Assembly: GCF_020215705.1 (NCBI RefSeq)
Contig: NZ_JAIWNB010000015.1
Span: 62,001 to 126,000, forward strand
DNA from: Nonomuraea aurantiaca
GTDB taxonomy: Bacteria > Actinomycetota > Actinomycetes > Streptosporangiales > Streptosporangiaceae
Length of the DNA stretch: 64,000 nucleotides
Reading direction: 5' to 3'
The position numbers and the translations under genes are program-made. Of this stretch, positions 50,543 to 58,773 are shown piece by piece. How positions within the stretch are numbered: the first letter of the stretch is position 1; every line of letters starts with the position of its first letter. A model generated the notes under the pieces. It did not search any database. It was not told where the DNA came from and saw only the letters and a list, made by a program, of their open reading frames with translations.

Positions 50543-51373
50543 TCAAGTGCGAGCGCAGACTTTGACCAACTTCTCGACCAGCGGCGCGAGCAACTTCTGA
50601 TCCTCGGGCCTGCCCGGCTCATACTCCACGATCCCCAGCCCCACTACTTCGAACCGCTCCGCCACCGCGCTGACCAGTCCAAGCAGCCCATCAGGTCGCA
50701 TCCCGCCCGGGGCCGGCGTCCCCACGCTCGCGAAGACCTCCGGATCCAGCACATCAAGATCGATATGTAGGTAGACGACCTTCTCCTCGAATCCGCGCTC
50801 CTTCGGAAAACCAGCCCGCCCCTGATCGAAACCAGCTGAAGCGATCGCATCGACCAGCGTCGCGGGATCCGGCATACCCAGGTGGCACACCCCACTCGTC
50901 TCAACGAACGTACCCTCGGCCGGATCGAGATCCCGTACCCCGGCGAGCACGATCTGCCACGGACGGACCGGCTCCTCGGGCACCAGCCCCGCCGGTCCTT
51001 CACCGGTGAGGGCCCGCAGCACCATCCCGTGAAACGCCCCAGACGGTGAGTCGGCCAGCGTATTGAGATCCCCATGAGCATCGAACCAGACGATCACCAG
51101 CCGATCCCCGTACTTCCGCCGAGCCGCCGCCACCGGCTCCAACTCGACCCCGCAATCACCTCCAGCGGTGACCATGAGCCCCTCGCCCACCTGCGACATC
51201 ATCGCCCGCACCCGAGAAGCCGTGATGATCAGATCATCATCGACTTCAACGCGCAGTCGCCGCCCCGCAGGCACCATCCCCGCCAACAACCGGGCACCCT
51301 CCCGAAGCCGCTCGGCCGTAGCTGATCCCGACCCCTGCCACTGCGGCACCTCAACAACCGTCACTTCCGACAA
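50543..51373 (-). CDS. Arginase/agmatinase-family (ureohydrolase) protein
   Basis: The metal-binding blocks of the ureohydrolase fold are present: VTAGGDCGVE, then VIVWFDAHGDLNTLADSP (DAHxD) and VVYLHIDLDVLDPEVFASVG (DxDxxDP). These bind two manganese ions and hydrolyse guanidino groups. The gene start is uncertain: a TTG at 51373 after GAGGGAGTT is used (276 residues), as no ATG/GTG lies nearby with a ribosome site. LEPVAAARRKYGDRL supports the homology. The metal site near the N-terminus has GGDCG instead of the usual GGDHS, so one histidine ligand is replaced by cysteine, as in some formimidoylglutamase-like members. It converges on the C40 gene. Confidence 0.85.
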   Translation of the reverse strand: MSEVTVVEVPQWQGSGSATAERLREGARLLAGMVPAGRRLRVEVDDDLIITASRVRAMMSQVGEGLMVTAGGDCGVELEPVAAARRKYGDRLVIVWFDAHGDLNTLADSPSGAFHGMVLRALTGEGPAGLVPEEPVRPWQIVLAGVRDLDPAEGTFVETSGVCHLGMPDPATLVDAIASAGFDQGRAGFPKERGFEEKVVYLHIDLDVLDPEVFASVGTPAPGGMRPDGLLGLVSAVAERFEVVGLGIVEYEPGRPEDQKLLAPLVEKLVKVCART

Positions 51374-51452
51374 AACTCCCTCTTTCCCCCAAAGAGATGT
51401 ATTTTCCCCTGATGTAGCGCGCCGTCCAAGTCGAGCCACTAGCCTGATCGTC

Positions 51453-51554
51453 GTGCTGCCGGAGGGCGGGGCCGAGGCGAGCGCGCCACGTGGGAAGAGC
51501 CCCGACCACGATGAGCTGTTCGACCACGCCGCCATGGAGTTTAGGACCGACTGA
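51453..51554 (+). CDS. Possible small protein, 33 residues, ahead of the TfoX-like gene
   Basis: A GTG at 51453 opens a short frame reading LPEGGAEASAPRGKSPDHDE, then LFDHAAMEFRTD, with the stop two bases before the next ATG (TGACGATG). The composition is protein-like and coupling is plausible, but there is no clear ribosome site and no family. It may be a leader peptide or chance. Confidence 0.3.
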   Translation: MLPEGGAEASAPRGKSPDHDELFDHAAMEFRTD

Positions 51555-51556
51555 CG

Positions 51557-51874
51557 ATGAGCGCGGATGAGGATTTCAAGCAGGTCGGCGCTGAGCTGGC
51601 CGACCTGGGTGTACAGATCTCCAGGATGATGGGGAGTCCCGCACTCAAAGATCAGGCGGGGAAGGTGTTCGCGAGCCTGCAGCGTGACGGCGCGATGGTG
51701 TTCCGGCTGGTCAGGGACACCCCCGAACACACTGCCGCGCTCCAGCTGGCGGGGGCATCCCTGTTCGACCCCTCGGGGCAGGGCAGGGTGATAAAGGACT
51801 GGGTGGTCGTACCCCACTCCTCGGCCGAGAAATGGACGGATCTGGCTGAGGCCGCCCTCAGCCGCCCACGCTGA
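51557..51874 (+). CDS. Small protein, TfoX/Sxy N-terminal-domain-like
   Basis: A 105-residue protein: LADLGVQISRMMGSPALKDQ, AGKVFASLQRDGAMVFRL, and the C-terminal GASLFDPSGQGRVIKDWVVV with SSAEKWTDLAEAAL. The phrases F-D-P-S-G-x-G-R and (K/E)WVVVP occur in a small actinobacterial family related to the TfoX N-terminal domain, which in Gammaproteobacteria regulates competence; here the role is unknown. No membrane or DNA-binding motif is visible. It may be coupled to the small frame just upstream. An IS481 remnant begins downstream on the other strand. Confidence 0.7.
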   Translation: MSADEDFKQVGAELADLGVQISRMMGSPALKDQAGKVFASLQRDGAMVFRLVRDTPEHTAALQLAGASLFDPSGQGRVIKDWVVVPHSSAEKWTDLAEAALSRPR

Positions 51875-51910
51875 TCAGTAGGCCATGCCGTCGGTGTGGC
51901 GGTGACTGCC

Positions 51911-52239
51911 CTAGTCGGGCAGGACGCGGTGCACGGTCGAGGTGGGCACGCCCAGGCGGGCGGCAATGCGGGCCGGGCTCAGCCGGTGTGTGAAGCGGAT
52001 CTTGACGATCCGTCGTTCGGTCCGAGTGCCGGTGCGATGCGGGCTGTGATGGGACCGGCTGGGGCGGTCACTCATGCAGGCCGCCCCCTGCCGTCGGTAG
52101 CGCTCAGCCCATCGCCGCGCTGTGGTGTGCGAGACCTGAAAACGTTCGGCGGCCGGCCGCAGCGGCCATTCCTCATTCACGACGCAGCATGCCAGGCGAA
52201 GACGCCCCGTTCGGTCAGCAGGGCATTGCGGTGGGGCAC
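51911..52239 (-). pseudogene. Truncated, frameshifted IS481-family transposase (N-terminal part)
   Basis: The fragment has VVNEEWPLRPAAERFQVSHT, ARRWAERYRRQGAACMSDRP, SRSHHSPHRTGTRTERRIVK and LGVPTSTVHRVL, the helix-turn-helix N-terminus of IS481-type transposases. A GTG at 52239 begins VPHRNALLTERG in one frame; after a CGGGGCG tract near 52208 the rest reads in another, so a one-base shift is needed. The protein stops after VHRVLPD and lacks the DDE catalytic domain. The remaining IS sequence up to about 52370 includes a possible left end near the next stop codon. The copy is dead. Confidence 0.8.
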
Positions 52240-52370
52240 GAGAACCTCCGGCGGGCGGTGCGTTTCTTGGTCGATACACACCACGCCCGGAGGTCATCAC
52301 CATTTCAAGATCCTCGACGGCGAGTCACCGATCTTGTCCTTATGTCACCAAACGTCCGTGGTCAGTACAG

Positions 52371-52730
52371 CTAGCGCAGCCACCGCAGGGCGGCGTCGGC
52401 GCAGTCCTCGGGGCTGCTGTTGAAGGCGATGGCCGCGTCGGGCGCGTGCTGCCGGACCAGATTGACCGTCTTCTCGAAGAATTCGAGCAAGGGCTCGTAC
52501 TTGCGGATGCCGCCGCCGATCACTATGCAGGCGTAGTCGTAGCGGGTCAGCGCCTCCACGATCGCGCCTTCGGGGTTGTCGTCAAGTGCCAACAGGCACC
52601 AGTCGGCCTCGATACCGTGATCGTCGAAACGGGCCTGACCGCGCGCCATTGCCGCCTGGACCGGCTCCAGGGCCCAGCCCTGGATCTTGGCGGGATCGAG
52701 ACCGACCACCAGTACTCGTGCCACTGTCAC
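52371..52730 (-). CDS. Conserved hypothetical protein, 119 residues
   Basis: I do not recognise a named family. A GTG at 52730 after AAGGAGGACGC gives ARVLVVGLDPAKIQGWALEP, then VQAAMARGQARFDDHGIEAD, WCLLALDDNPEGAIVEALTR and YDYACIVIGGGIRKYEPLLE, ending FNSSPEDCADAALRWL. The alternating hydrophobic strands and helices look like a small flavodoxin- or Rossmann-like alpha/beta fold, possibly an NADH- or nucleotide-binding protein. It may be related to other actinobacterial proteins annotated only as hypothetical. The stop lies at the edge of the IS481 remnant. No partner gene is evident. Confidence 0.7.
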   Translation of the reverse strand: MTVARVLVVGLDPAKIQGWALEPVQAAMARGQARFDDHGIEADWCLLALDDNPEGAIVEALTRYDYACIVIGGGIRKYEPLLEFFEKTVNLVRQHAPDAAIAFNSSPEDCADAALRWLR

Positions 52731-52901
52731 GCGTCCTCCTTCTCCAAGAACGTTTCCGCCAGCGCGAGGGTTGAAGGTGGTGTCTGGGCGTACCGACATA
52801 GCCGATCTCCTCCAGAGGGCGCCACGTTAGCCCGATCCTGCCACGCACGCTTCTCGACGTGCTCTCGTCAGAGCGGCAGGAGGTCGTGCCAGTGCGATGC
52901 C

Positions 52902-53222
52902 CACGAACGTTCGCCGGGTATCCGTTCCTCCTCCTCTCGCCGGTAGGGGGCCCCTTCATTAGGGCCTCTGCGATGGCGGGTGGTTTCTTCCGTCTCGCCG
53001 GTTGGGTGGATCTCTCTGGGAGGGCCTCTGCGATGGCGGACGGCTTCTTGCCTCTCGCCCGTTGGGCGGATCTTTCCGATCGGGCCCCAGCCATGACGGA
53101 CCGTTTCTTCCTCTCGCCCATAGGGCGGATCCCCTCAAGAGGGGCCCCAGCCACGATTGACCGTTTTCTTCCTCCTCTGAAGGGGCATCGCCTCCGAAAG
53201 GACCCCAGTCACCAGGGACCGT
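52902..53222. repeat. ~60-bp tandem repeat, locus B, about five copies
   Basis: Copies start at 52962, 53022, 53082, 53142 and (partial) 53202, at an exact 60-bp period, with a degenerate copy before 52962. The consensus reads GGGCC(T/C)C(T/A)G then CGATGGCGG, TTTCTTCC and CTCTCGCC. In the opposite orientation it is the same family as the array at 27881-28097. The 52731-53317 interval has no supported gene. Because the unit is a multiple of three, apparent 20-residue protein repeats show on both strands. Confidence 0.75.
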
Positions 53223-53317
53223 CACAGAGATCGAGACAGTCGTGTGACGAAACACCGGCGAACCCTCCTGGCCACCCCACTGGTCGGGGCCAAGAACTGC
53301 GCCGTTCGCGTCGTCTC

Positions 53318-54469
53318 CTAGGCCGTAGTCAGGCCGGCCTGCTTGGCAGCGGCGGCCACCGCCTCGAAGCCGTACTGGAGCATCTCCGCCTCATAGGCGT
53401 GTACGGCCTCGACGAGCGGCAGCCCGCGGTCGCGGGCATCAGCGAGTCGGCGCGTGAGCAGGGCGGCGTCGCGCAGGGCCACAGCAGCGCCGATCCCGGC
53501 CGGCACCATGCAGTGGATGGCGTCCCCGACCAGTGTCACCGGGCCGCTCGGCCACGGCTTCACCGGCTCCGACGTCCGCATGGATGCGGTGCGGACCGTA
53601 GCTGGGTCCGCCCGCCGGATGATTTCCCCGAGGCGGGGGTCCCAGTCGGTGACGCGTTCGCGGGCGGCGTCGCGCAAGCCGGCGCCGTCCAGCGCCGACA
53701 CGTCGTCGGGGGTGCCGAGCACCCACATCACGTAGTCGCGGGTGTCAGTGAACTCCAGACCGGACCGGAGTTCAGCCGCGGCCTCGCGTGGGTCGCGCCG
53801 AAACCGGTGCCCGGCCAGCGGCATGAACCGGCCGCCGGAGCCGACGACGGTGGAAAACCCGTCCAGGGACTCGGCGGGGGTGATCGCCGCCACGTCGCTG
53901 GTCAACGGGGTCTTGCCGAAGATCAGCCGCATGCCGACGTCCACGACCCGGGCGTACGGGAGCAGCTGGCGCCGGACCCGCGACATGGACCCGTCGGCGG
54001 CGACCAGCAGGTCAGCCTCCTGTACGGCGCCGTCGGCGAAGCGTGCCCTGACCCGGTCACTGGGAAGGACCTCAAACCCGGTGAACTCGCTCCCAAACCG
54101 GGTCACCTTCTCCAGTTCGGCGAGCAGGATCGTACGCAAGGTAAGCCGGTCGACGCTGATGCCGCTGTCGGGAGTGAGCTCGGCCGCTGGGTCGTTGACC
54201 ACGAACCTGTTGAGGACAGTGAGATCACTGGCGAAGATCGTCACGCCCGGGCCGGGCGTCCCCGCCGTGGCCAGCACCAGGCGGTGAAGGTGTTCGGGCA
54301 GGCAGTCGTGGAGGGCGCGGTTGCCCTCCGCTGCGATGTGGATGCGATAGCCCTGCCCTTTGGCCGGCTCCGGGTCGCGCTCATGCAACGTCACCTGGAA
54401 TCCGGCCCGTTGTAACCCGTGGGCCAGGCATGGCCCCGCGAGCCCGCCTCCAATGATCGCGACATGCAT
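53318..54469 (-). CDS. FAD-dependent monooxygenase (PHBH fold)
   Basis: HVAIIGGGLAGPCLAHGLQR is the FAD GxGxxG motif; DLLVAADGSMSRVRRQLLPY (DG motif) and VTLVGDAIHCMVPAGIGAAV (GD motif) complete the PHBH-type flavoprotein hydroxylase signature. The 383 residues are typical. Substrates of close relatives include aromatic polyketides and salicylate-like compounds; here it is unknown. The ATG at 54469 follows AGGAGGCGTCA and lies about 27 bases after a promoter-like sequence. It is the second such enzyme in the window. It stands alone between the 60-bp repeat and a gene-poor region. Confidence 0.88.
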   Translation of the reverse strand: MHVAIIGGGLAGPCLAHGLQRAGFQVTLHERDPEPAKGQGYRIHIAAEGNRALHDCLPEHLHRLVLATAGTPGPGVTIFASDLTVLNRFVVNDPAAELTPDSGISVDRLTLRTILLAELEKVTRFGSEFTGFEVLPSDRVRARFADGAVQEADLLVAADGSMSRVRRQLLPYARVVDVGMRLIFGKTPLTSDVAAITPAESLDGFSTVVGSGGRFMPLAGHRFRRDPREAAAELRSGLEFTDTRDYVMWVLGTPDDVSALDGAGLRDAARERVTDWDPRLGEIIRRADPATVRTASMRTSEPVKPWPSGPVTLVGDAIHCMVPAGIGAAVALRDAALLTRRLADARDRGLPLVEAVHAYEAEMLQYGFEAVAAAAKQAGLTTA

Positions 54470-54503
54470 TGACGCCTCCTGAGAATCCGTCTCCATAGTC
54501 GAG

Positions 54504-54531
54504 ATATTACTCGTCAGCACGATCGCGTCAA
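54504..54531 (-). promoter_or_regulatory. Housekeeping-type promoter of the FAD monooxygenase gene
   Basis: On the minus strand TTGACG (54531-54526) and TAATAT (54509-54504) are separated by 16 bases, close to the -35/-10 consensus for vegetative sigma factors. The predicted start of transcription is near 54497, leaving about 28 bases of leader containing the AGGAGG site. AT-rich inverted elements (GATATAT ... TAATATC) overlap it and may bind a regulator. Confidence 0.6.
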
Positions 54532-54860
54532 GATATATCGCGTATTCCTGACATCCATGCTGATCGCTCTTGATCACATGCATTGAAGGCGAAAAGTCCG
54601 CATTGAGCGGGAAGCGGCGTCCATTGAGCTACTCAAGGCAATCGCCTATGCCTGGCGATAACGTCCTGCCGACAATCTCGAATCATCCCCAGAGCGGGGC
54701 GGCCTTGCGCCGCCGCTCGCCGCACGTGGCGCGCGACCTCCGGGGTAACGGCCTGCACCGCCCCATGCGATCGATTGCCTCAGCAAGATGACACGGCACG
54801 TGGATGCCTCAGTTTGGCGAGCCTGCCTCAATCTCGACGAGACAAGCAGGGGGCGGGGCC

Positions 54861-54965
54861 GGGCGGAGCAGGCCAGGGCGGAGCAGGCCAGGGTGGAGCA
54901 GGCCAGGGTGGAGCAGGCCAGGGTGGAGCAGGCCAGGGTGGAGCAGGCCAGGGTGGAGGCAGGCA
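54861..54965. repeat. 15-bp tandem repeat, about seven copies, within a gene-free interval
   Basis: GGG(C/T)GGAGCAGGCCA repeats at 54861, 54876, 54891, 54906, 54921 and 54936 with a diverged copy at 54951. The first two copies have C at position 4 and the next four T. The 54532-55297 interval has this array and more degenerate GGAGC(A/G)GG-rich sequence to about 55080 but no gene I can support. Reading frames here give collagen-like or low-complexity peptides on both strands. Confidence 0.8.
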
Positions 54966-55297
54966 AGGACGGAGCGCGACAGGGCGGTCCGGGGCAGGAC
55001 GGAGCGGGACAGGCACGCAGGGCGGAGCAGGCAGGCGGGCTAGCGCGGGGCGGAGCAGCGCAGGGCGGAGCGGGGTGGGACAAGTTGAAATGGCGCCCCG
55101 AGTGCCCAGCCGGTAAAAGTGCAGCTAAGCGTGCGCCGCAGCCCCTCGGGTACGCGTGTTGGATCGGTCCCGTACGGGCGTCACCACTTCTGCCAAGAAT
55201 CACGTGAGCAGGAAGCGAGCCACTATAGGCTCGAGTGTCCCTCGACAAGCTCGACAGTCCTCAACCCCGCCAAAGCGACGAAAGTGACAGAAGATCG

Positions 55298-56200
55298 ATG
55301 AGTTCGGTTACCGTACGGGTGCCCGCGAAGGTCAACGTGCAGCTATCCGTCGGACCGCTTCGGGAAGACGGCTATCACGACCTGGTCAACGTCTTCCACG
55401 CCGTATCGATCTTCGATGAAGTGGTCGCCAACGAGTCCGAGTCGATCACCGTCACGGTGGGGGGCAACTGGGCGGACCGGGTCCCGATCGATGATCAGAA
55501 TCTGGCGATCCAGGCCGCGAGAGCCCTGGCCAAGCACGCGGGCCGCACCTATGGCGCCGCGCTGGTGATCCACAAGGCCATCCCCGTGGCCGGCGGCATG
55601 GCCGGGGGGAGCGCGGACGCGGCGGGGGCTCTGGTGGCGTGCAACGAGTTGTGGGGGCTTGGGCTGCCGTTCGACGATCTCATGGAGATCGCCGGCGACC
55701 TGGGTAGTGACGTGCCCTTCTCGATGCTCGGGGGCACGGCAGTGGGGATCGGGCGAGGTGAGCAGCTCAGCGAGTTGCCGACCGGCGGCCGGTTTCACTG
55801 GGTGTTCGCGGTGGCGGAGGGCGGACTGTCGACGGCCGCCGTCTATGCCGAGTGCGACCGGCTCCGTGCCGCGACCGGTGCGGAGACTCCCTGGCCGCAG
55901 CTGAGCGACCCCCTGCTGGAGGCGCTCGGCGCCGGGGACGCTCGCAAGCTGGGCGCGTACCTCACCAACGACCTTCAGCCCGCCGCCCTGACACTTCGCC
56001 CGCAACTGGCCCGCACTCTCGAAGCCGGTCGCCAGTGCGGCGCGCTCGGCGCGATCGTCTCCGGCTCCGGTCCGACCTGCGCCTTTCTCGCGACCGACGC
56101 CGCCCACGCCGACCGCATGGCCGCCGCCCTCACCACGGCCGGCATCACCCGCACCGCCATCCCCGCCCACGGGCCGGTCGCAGGCGCCGTGGTGGTCTGA
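55298..56200 (+). CDS. ispE: 4-diphosphocytidyl-2-C-methyl-D-erythritol kinase (IspE)
   Basis: The GHMP-kinase glycine-rich motif PVAGGMAGGSADAAGALVAC, the N-terminal VRVPAKVNVQLSVGPLREDG, LGSDVPFSMLGGTAVGIGRG and late GAIVSGSGPTCAFL are all IspE. It phosphorylates CDP-methylerythritol in the non-mevalonate isoprenoid pathway. The ATG at 55298 is chosen at the conserved start; the frame is open 21 codons further. 300 residues is normal. In other actinobacteria it follows rsmA directly; here 6.6 kb of accessory DNA, including three short repeat arrays and the IS remnant, separates the two. Confidence 0.93.
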   Translation: MSSVTVRVPAKVNVQLSVGPLREDGYHDLVNVFHAVSIFDEVVANESESITVTVGGNWADRVPIDDQNLAIQAARALAKHAGRTYGAALVIHKAIPVAGGMAGGSADAAGALVACNELWGLGLPFDDLMEIAGDLGSDVPFSMLGGTAVGIGRGEQLSELPTGGRFHWVFAVAEGGLSTAAVYAECDRLRAATGAETPWPQLSDPLLEALGAGDARKLGAYLTNDLQPAALTLRPQLARTLEAGRQCGALGAIVSGSGPTCAFLATDAAHADRMAAALTTAGITRTAIPAHGPVAGAVVV

Positions 56201-56810
56201 CGGCGTTGACGCATTACGCGTCCTAGGGTCCGGGGACGCTATTAGCGGGTGGTGACGCTACGGATCGAGCCGCACGTCAGTGGCGTTGAGCGGTGGCGAG
56301 CCGAGGTAATCTCGCGGCCACGCACGGCTGGACGCTATACGACAGCCCGCCAGGCTCCCGAGATGAAGCGGCCCCCACCGGCAGCCCCACTGGGTCAGGC
56401 GGGGGCGTATGGGGATCTGTCGGCCGGCCGGTTCGTTGATCAGCTCGATCTCGGCGGCCAGGACACCCAGAGCTTCCTCCTCCAGCCTCCGATCGGATGT
56501 AGGTCACGGGGCTGGTGGGATTGACCTTCTCAGGTCGGAAGCAAGGGACGAGAGCTGATGGGCGACCGCGCGGCCGTGGAGGACTTCGGCCCGCGCATTG
56601 CCGTCAATCTGACCGCTCTCTGTGCCGCGAGGTGCGTGCAGGCACGCGATGGTGTCCCACTGAGTGGTGGATCCACGATCTCGCTGCCTGGCTTCTACCA
56701 GGGATGGTCAGGGCCGAGTGGCCGGGAAACCACACCACTGTGCCCATGCCAGGGCGGTCGGCTGGGCCGCCGCCCTGGTTCTCGTTGTCGTCAGCCCTCT
56801 TCTGTTGTGA
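56201..56810. other. Gene-free interval after ispE with decayed-looking sequence
   Basis: No complete gene is supported here. On the minus strand an open but start-less frame at about 56265-56505 reads with protein-like composition (EEEALGVLAAEIELINEPAG) and may be the remains of a gene. A 9-bp inverted repeat, CCAGGGCGG at 56749-56757 and CCGCCCTGG at 56770-56778, sits about 30 bp beyond the stop of the CU044_5270 gene; there is no U-run, so its terminator role is only possible. Confidence 0.4.
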
Positions 56811-57929
56811 TCAGGAGCGTTGGCCGGCCTGGTTCACGATCTTGGCTTCGAGCTGGGCGGTCAGGCCCACCGTGCCCGCCTTGAAGGTCTCCTTGCTGTC
56901 GTCGGCCCACTTGTAGGTCCGGTCCTTCAGCCGCGTTGAGTTGGTGCCCAGGTAGCGGAAGGTCTCCGGGTCCAGGATCAGATAGCTGCGTACCTCGGCG
57001 TCGGTGAGACTGAATGCCACACCTCGCCGTCCGTCGGCGACGGGCACGTCCTGCGTCACCGTGATGCCCTTGATCGTGGGCAGCGCGCGGAAGAGCGCGG
57101 CCCGTACATCGGGGGCGAGCCACTGCTCGGTGATGAGCTGGTTGATCTCCATGAAGAGCATCCCCGGCGGGACCTGGCCGTTCAGCTCCTGCGGCCCCCG
57201 GTGGTCTTCGTCGAGGATGGCCGCCTCGATCTTGGCAATCACCCCGGCCGAGGTGACAGGGGGCTTGGCCAGCTCGGTGGGGTTCATGATCGCACTGCCC
57301 TGGAACATCAACTTGCCGCCCTGATACCAGGCCGACCGCTTGCCGTCCACGCTGGTCCACCGTTCCCAGGTGTCGCGCCGGTCTCGGTCGACGTCTCCTT
57401 CGACGCCGGTAAGCTGCAGTTCCTTGGTGTAGAGCCACTGGCCGGGACCTGGCGTCGGCGTGGGATCGTTCTCGGCCGCGCGGGCGGCGCGCTCGCCCAG
57501 CTCGGCCACGCTGGCCACCGGTGCCATGTCCGGCTGGTCCCTGAGCGTCACGACGGTCCCGCCGACGACCAGGGCCAGCGCCGCGGCCACCGCGACCCGC
57601 CGGCCGAGCCTTCTCGCGCGGGTCGCGGTCGGCTTCCCTACGGTCCTCGGCCCGTGGATCGCCGTCACCGGCTGTGTGGCCTCAGGCCCGTGGATCGCCG
57701 TCACCGGCTGTGTGGCCTCAGGCCCGTGGATCGCCGTCACCGGCTGGGTGGCCCAAAGCCCGTGGATCGCCGTCACCAGTCGTGCGGCCCATGGCTCCTG
57801 GTTCGCCGTCACCGGCTGTACGGCCCCTGGCTCGCGGATCGCCGTCATCAGCCGGGCCCTGGCCGCATCTGCGGCTTCGACGGTCATCGCCGGGGTGGTG
57901 TTCCGGCGAAACTCCTTGATCGCGTTCAT
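56811..57929 (-). CDS. CU044_5270-family membrane protein, probable sigma-factor partner
   Basis: The N-terminus MNAIKEFRRNTTPAMTVEAA, then ARARLMTAIREP matches the family known as CU044_5270, which lies next to ECF sigma genes in actinomycetes and may act as an anti-sigma factor. Residues about 22-93 are tandem repeats of 12 residues (QPVTAIHGPEAT). A membrane helix follows at about 105-122 (VAVAAALALVVGGTVVTL) and then an extracellular domain of about 240 residues (QWLYTKELQLTGVEGDVDRD, VPVADGRRGVAFSLTD). The ATG at 57929 overlaps the sigma stop by one base. The repeat sits before the membrane helix and is a local expansion. Confidence 0.8.
   Translation of the reverse strand: MNAIKEFRRNTTPAMTVEAADAARARLMTAIREPGAVQPVTANQEPWAARLVTAIHGLWATQPVTAIHGPEATQPVTAIHGPEATQPVTAIHGPRTVGKPTATRARRLGRRVAVAAALALVVGGTVVTLRDQPDMAPVASVAELGERAARAAENDPTPTPGPGQWLYTKELQLTGVEGDVDRDRRDTWERWTSVDGKRSAWYQGGKLMFQGSAIMNPTELAKPPVTSAGVIAKIEAAILDEDHRGPQELNGQVPPGMLFMEINQLITEQWLAPDVRAALFRALPTIKGITVTQDVPVADGRRGVAFSLTDAEVRSYLILDPETFRYLGTNSTRLKDRTYKWADDSKETFKAGTVGLTAQLEAKIVNQAGQRS
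57649..57864. repeat. 36-bp in-frame tandem repeat, six copies, in the CU044_5270 gene
   Basis: GGCCCGTGGATCGCCGTCAC recurs at 57649, 57685, 57721, 57757, 57793 and 57829. The first three copies are near-identical, later ones diverge. Each 36-bp unit encodes 12 residues on the minus strand. The coding start of the array (LMTAIREPGA) is in the conserved N-terminus, so the repeat seems to have grown from that segment. Confidence 0.88.
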
Positions 57930-58492
57930 CACAGCTCCTCGTCCCCGAGCACGTTCCTGGCCTTCTTCCGCGCCCGGTGCAGCCGTGACCGTACGGTCCC
58001 CACCGAGATGTCCAGCGCCCGCGCCACCTCCTCGTACGACATGTCCTCCCATGCCACCAGCAGTAGTACGTCCCGATGCCCGCGTGGCAACGCCGCCAGC
58101 GCCCCCGCCAGCTCACGATCCCTGCCCTGCGCCGTCACCCGGCGTGTCACGGTGTCGGCCAGCGCCTCAGGCAGAGGGTCCACCCCTGTACGACTCAGCG
58201 CCCGCAGCAGTCGCTCCTCCTGCCGCCGATGTCTGGCGATCAATGTGGTGGCGATGCCGTACAGCCACGGCCTGGCCAGTGCGAACGACGTGTCGTACGT
58301 CCCGCGCCTGCGGAAGGCCGCCAGGAACGTCTCGGCTACGATGTCGTCGGCGGCCTGCGTGCCGAGCCGCCGCGCCGCGTACAGGTGGATCTGCTTGGCG
58401 TAGCGGTCGAAAAGCGCGGCGAACTGCTCTGGGTCGTGCGCCGATCGACGGATCAGTTCTCCGTCGTCGATCTCGACGGTCTCAGCACTCAA
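57929..58492 (-). CDS. ECF-type RNA polymerase sigma factor
   Basis: Sigma region 2 is at about 18-80 (PEQFAALFDRYAKQIHLYAA, then RRLGTQAADDIVAETFLAAF) and region 4 at about 125-175 (ELAGALAALPRGHRDVLLLV, AWEDMSYEEVARALDISVGT, VRSRLHRARKKA). No extra domains are present. A TTG at 58492 is chosen: GGAGGAGAGGCG lies ahead of it, and the conserved part begins a few residues later; the frame is open 36 codons further. 187 residues is a normal ECF size. It is translated ahead of and overlapping with the membrane CU044_5270 protein, which probably holds it at the membrane. Confidence 0.9.
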   Translation of the reverse strand: MSAETVEIDDGELIRRSAHDPEQFAALFDRYAKQIHLYAARRLGTQAADDIVAETFLAAFRRRGTYDTSFALARPWLYGIATTLIARHRRQEERLLRALSRTGVDPLPEALADTVTRRVTAQGRDRELAGALAALPRGHRDVLLLVAWEDMSYEEVARALDISVGTVRSRLHRARKKARNVLGDEEL

Positions 58493-58773
58493 CGCCTCTC
58501 CTCCGTGAGTAGGTATTTCACCGTGCTGTCTCCCGGAGGGCGTCACCGAGTTCCCAAGAGTCGTGAGGCGGCGGAGAATGCGACGTCGCCCGCAGCTCAT
58601 GGCGATGTTCGGTCGGCCGAGTTCAGTCGGTCGATCAGGAGAGTCGATCAGTGACCGGCACTATCAGTGCATTAGGGCTGGGGTTTCGGTTGCTGCGCCG
58701 GTCGGATGGTGAGGGTGAGGCCGGATTGGTGTCGTCACCACAGCGCCTTCGAGGCCGATACCCTGGTAGGGCC

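Noticed and set aside
52859..54415. 518-codon plus-strand frame across the 60-bp repeats and the monooxygenase
   Set aside because: It is the shadow of the minus-strand flavoprotein and a repeat whose unit length happens to be a multiple of three.
54775..55210. Collagen-like (GAGQGG)n or EQARV repeats as a protein gene
   Set aside because: Every frame through a 15-bp array is open; there is no good ribosome site and the peptides have no family.
56515..56810. Short plus-strand frames after ispE
   Set aside because: No family, no ribosome site, and the region overlaps an inverted repeat; more likely decayed DNA.
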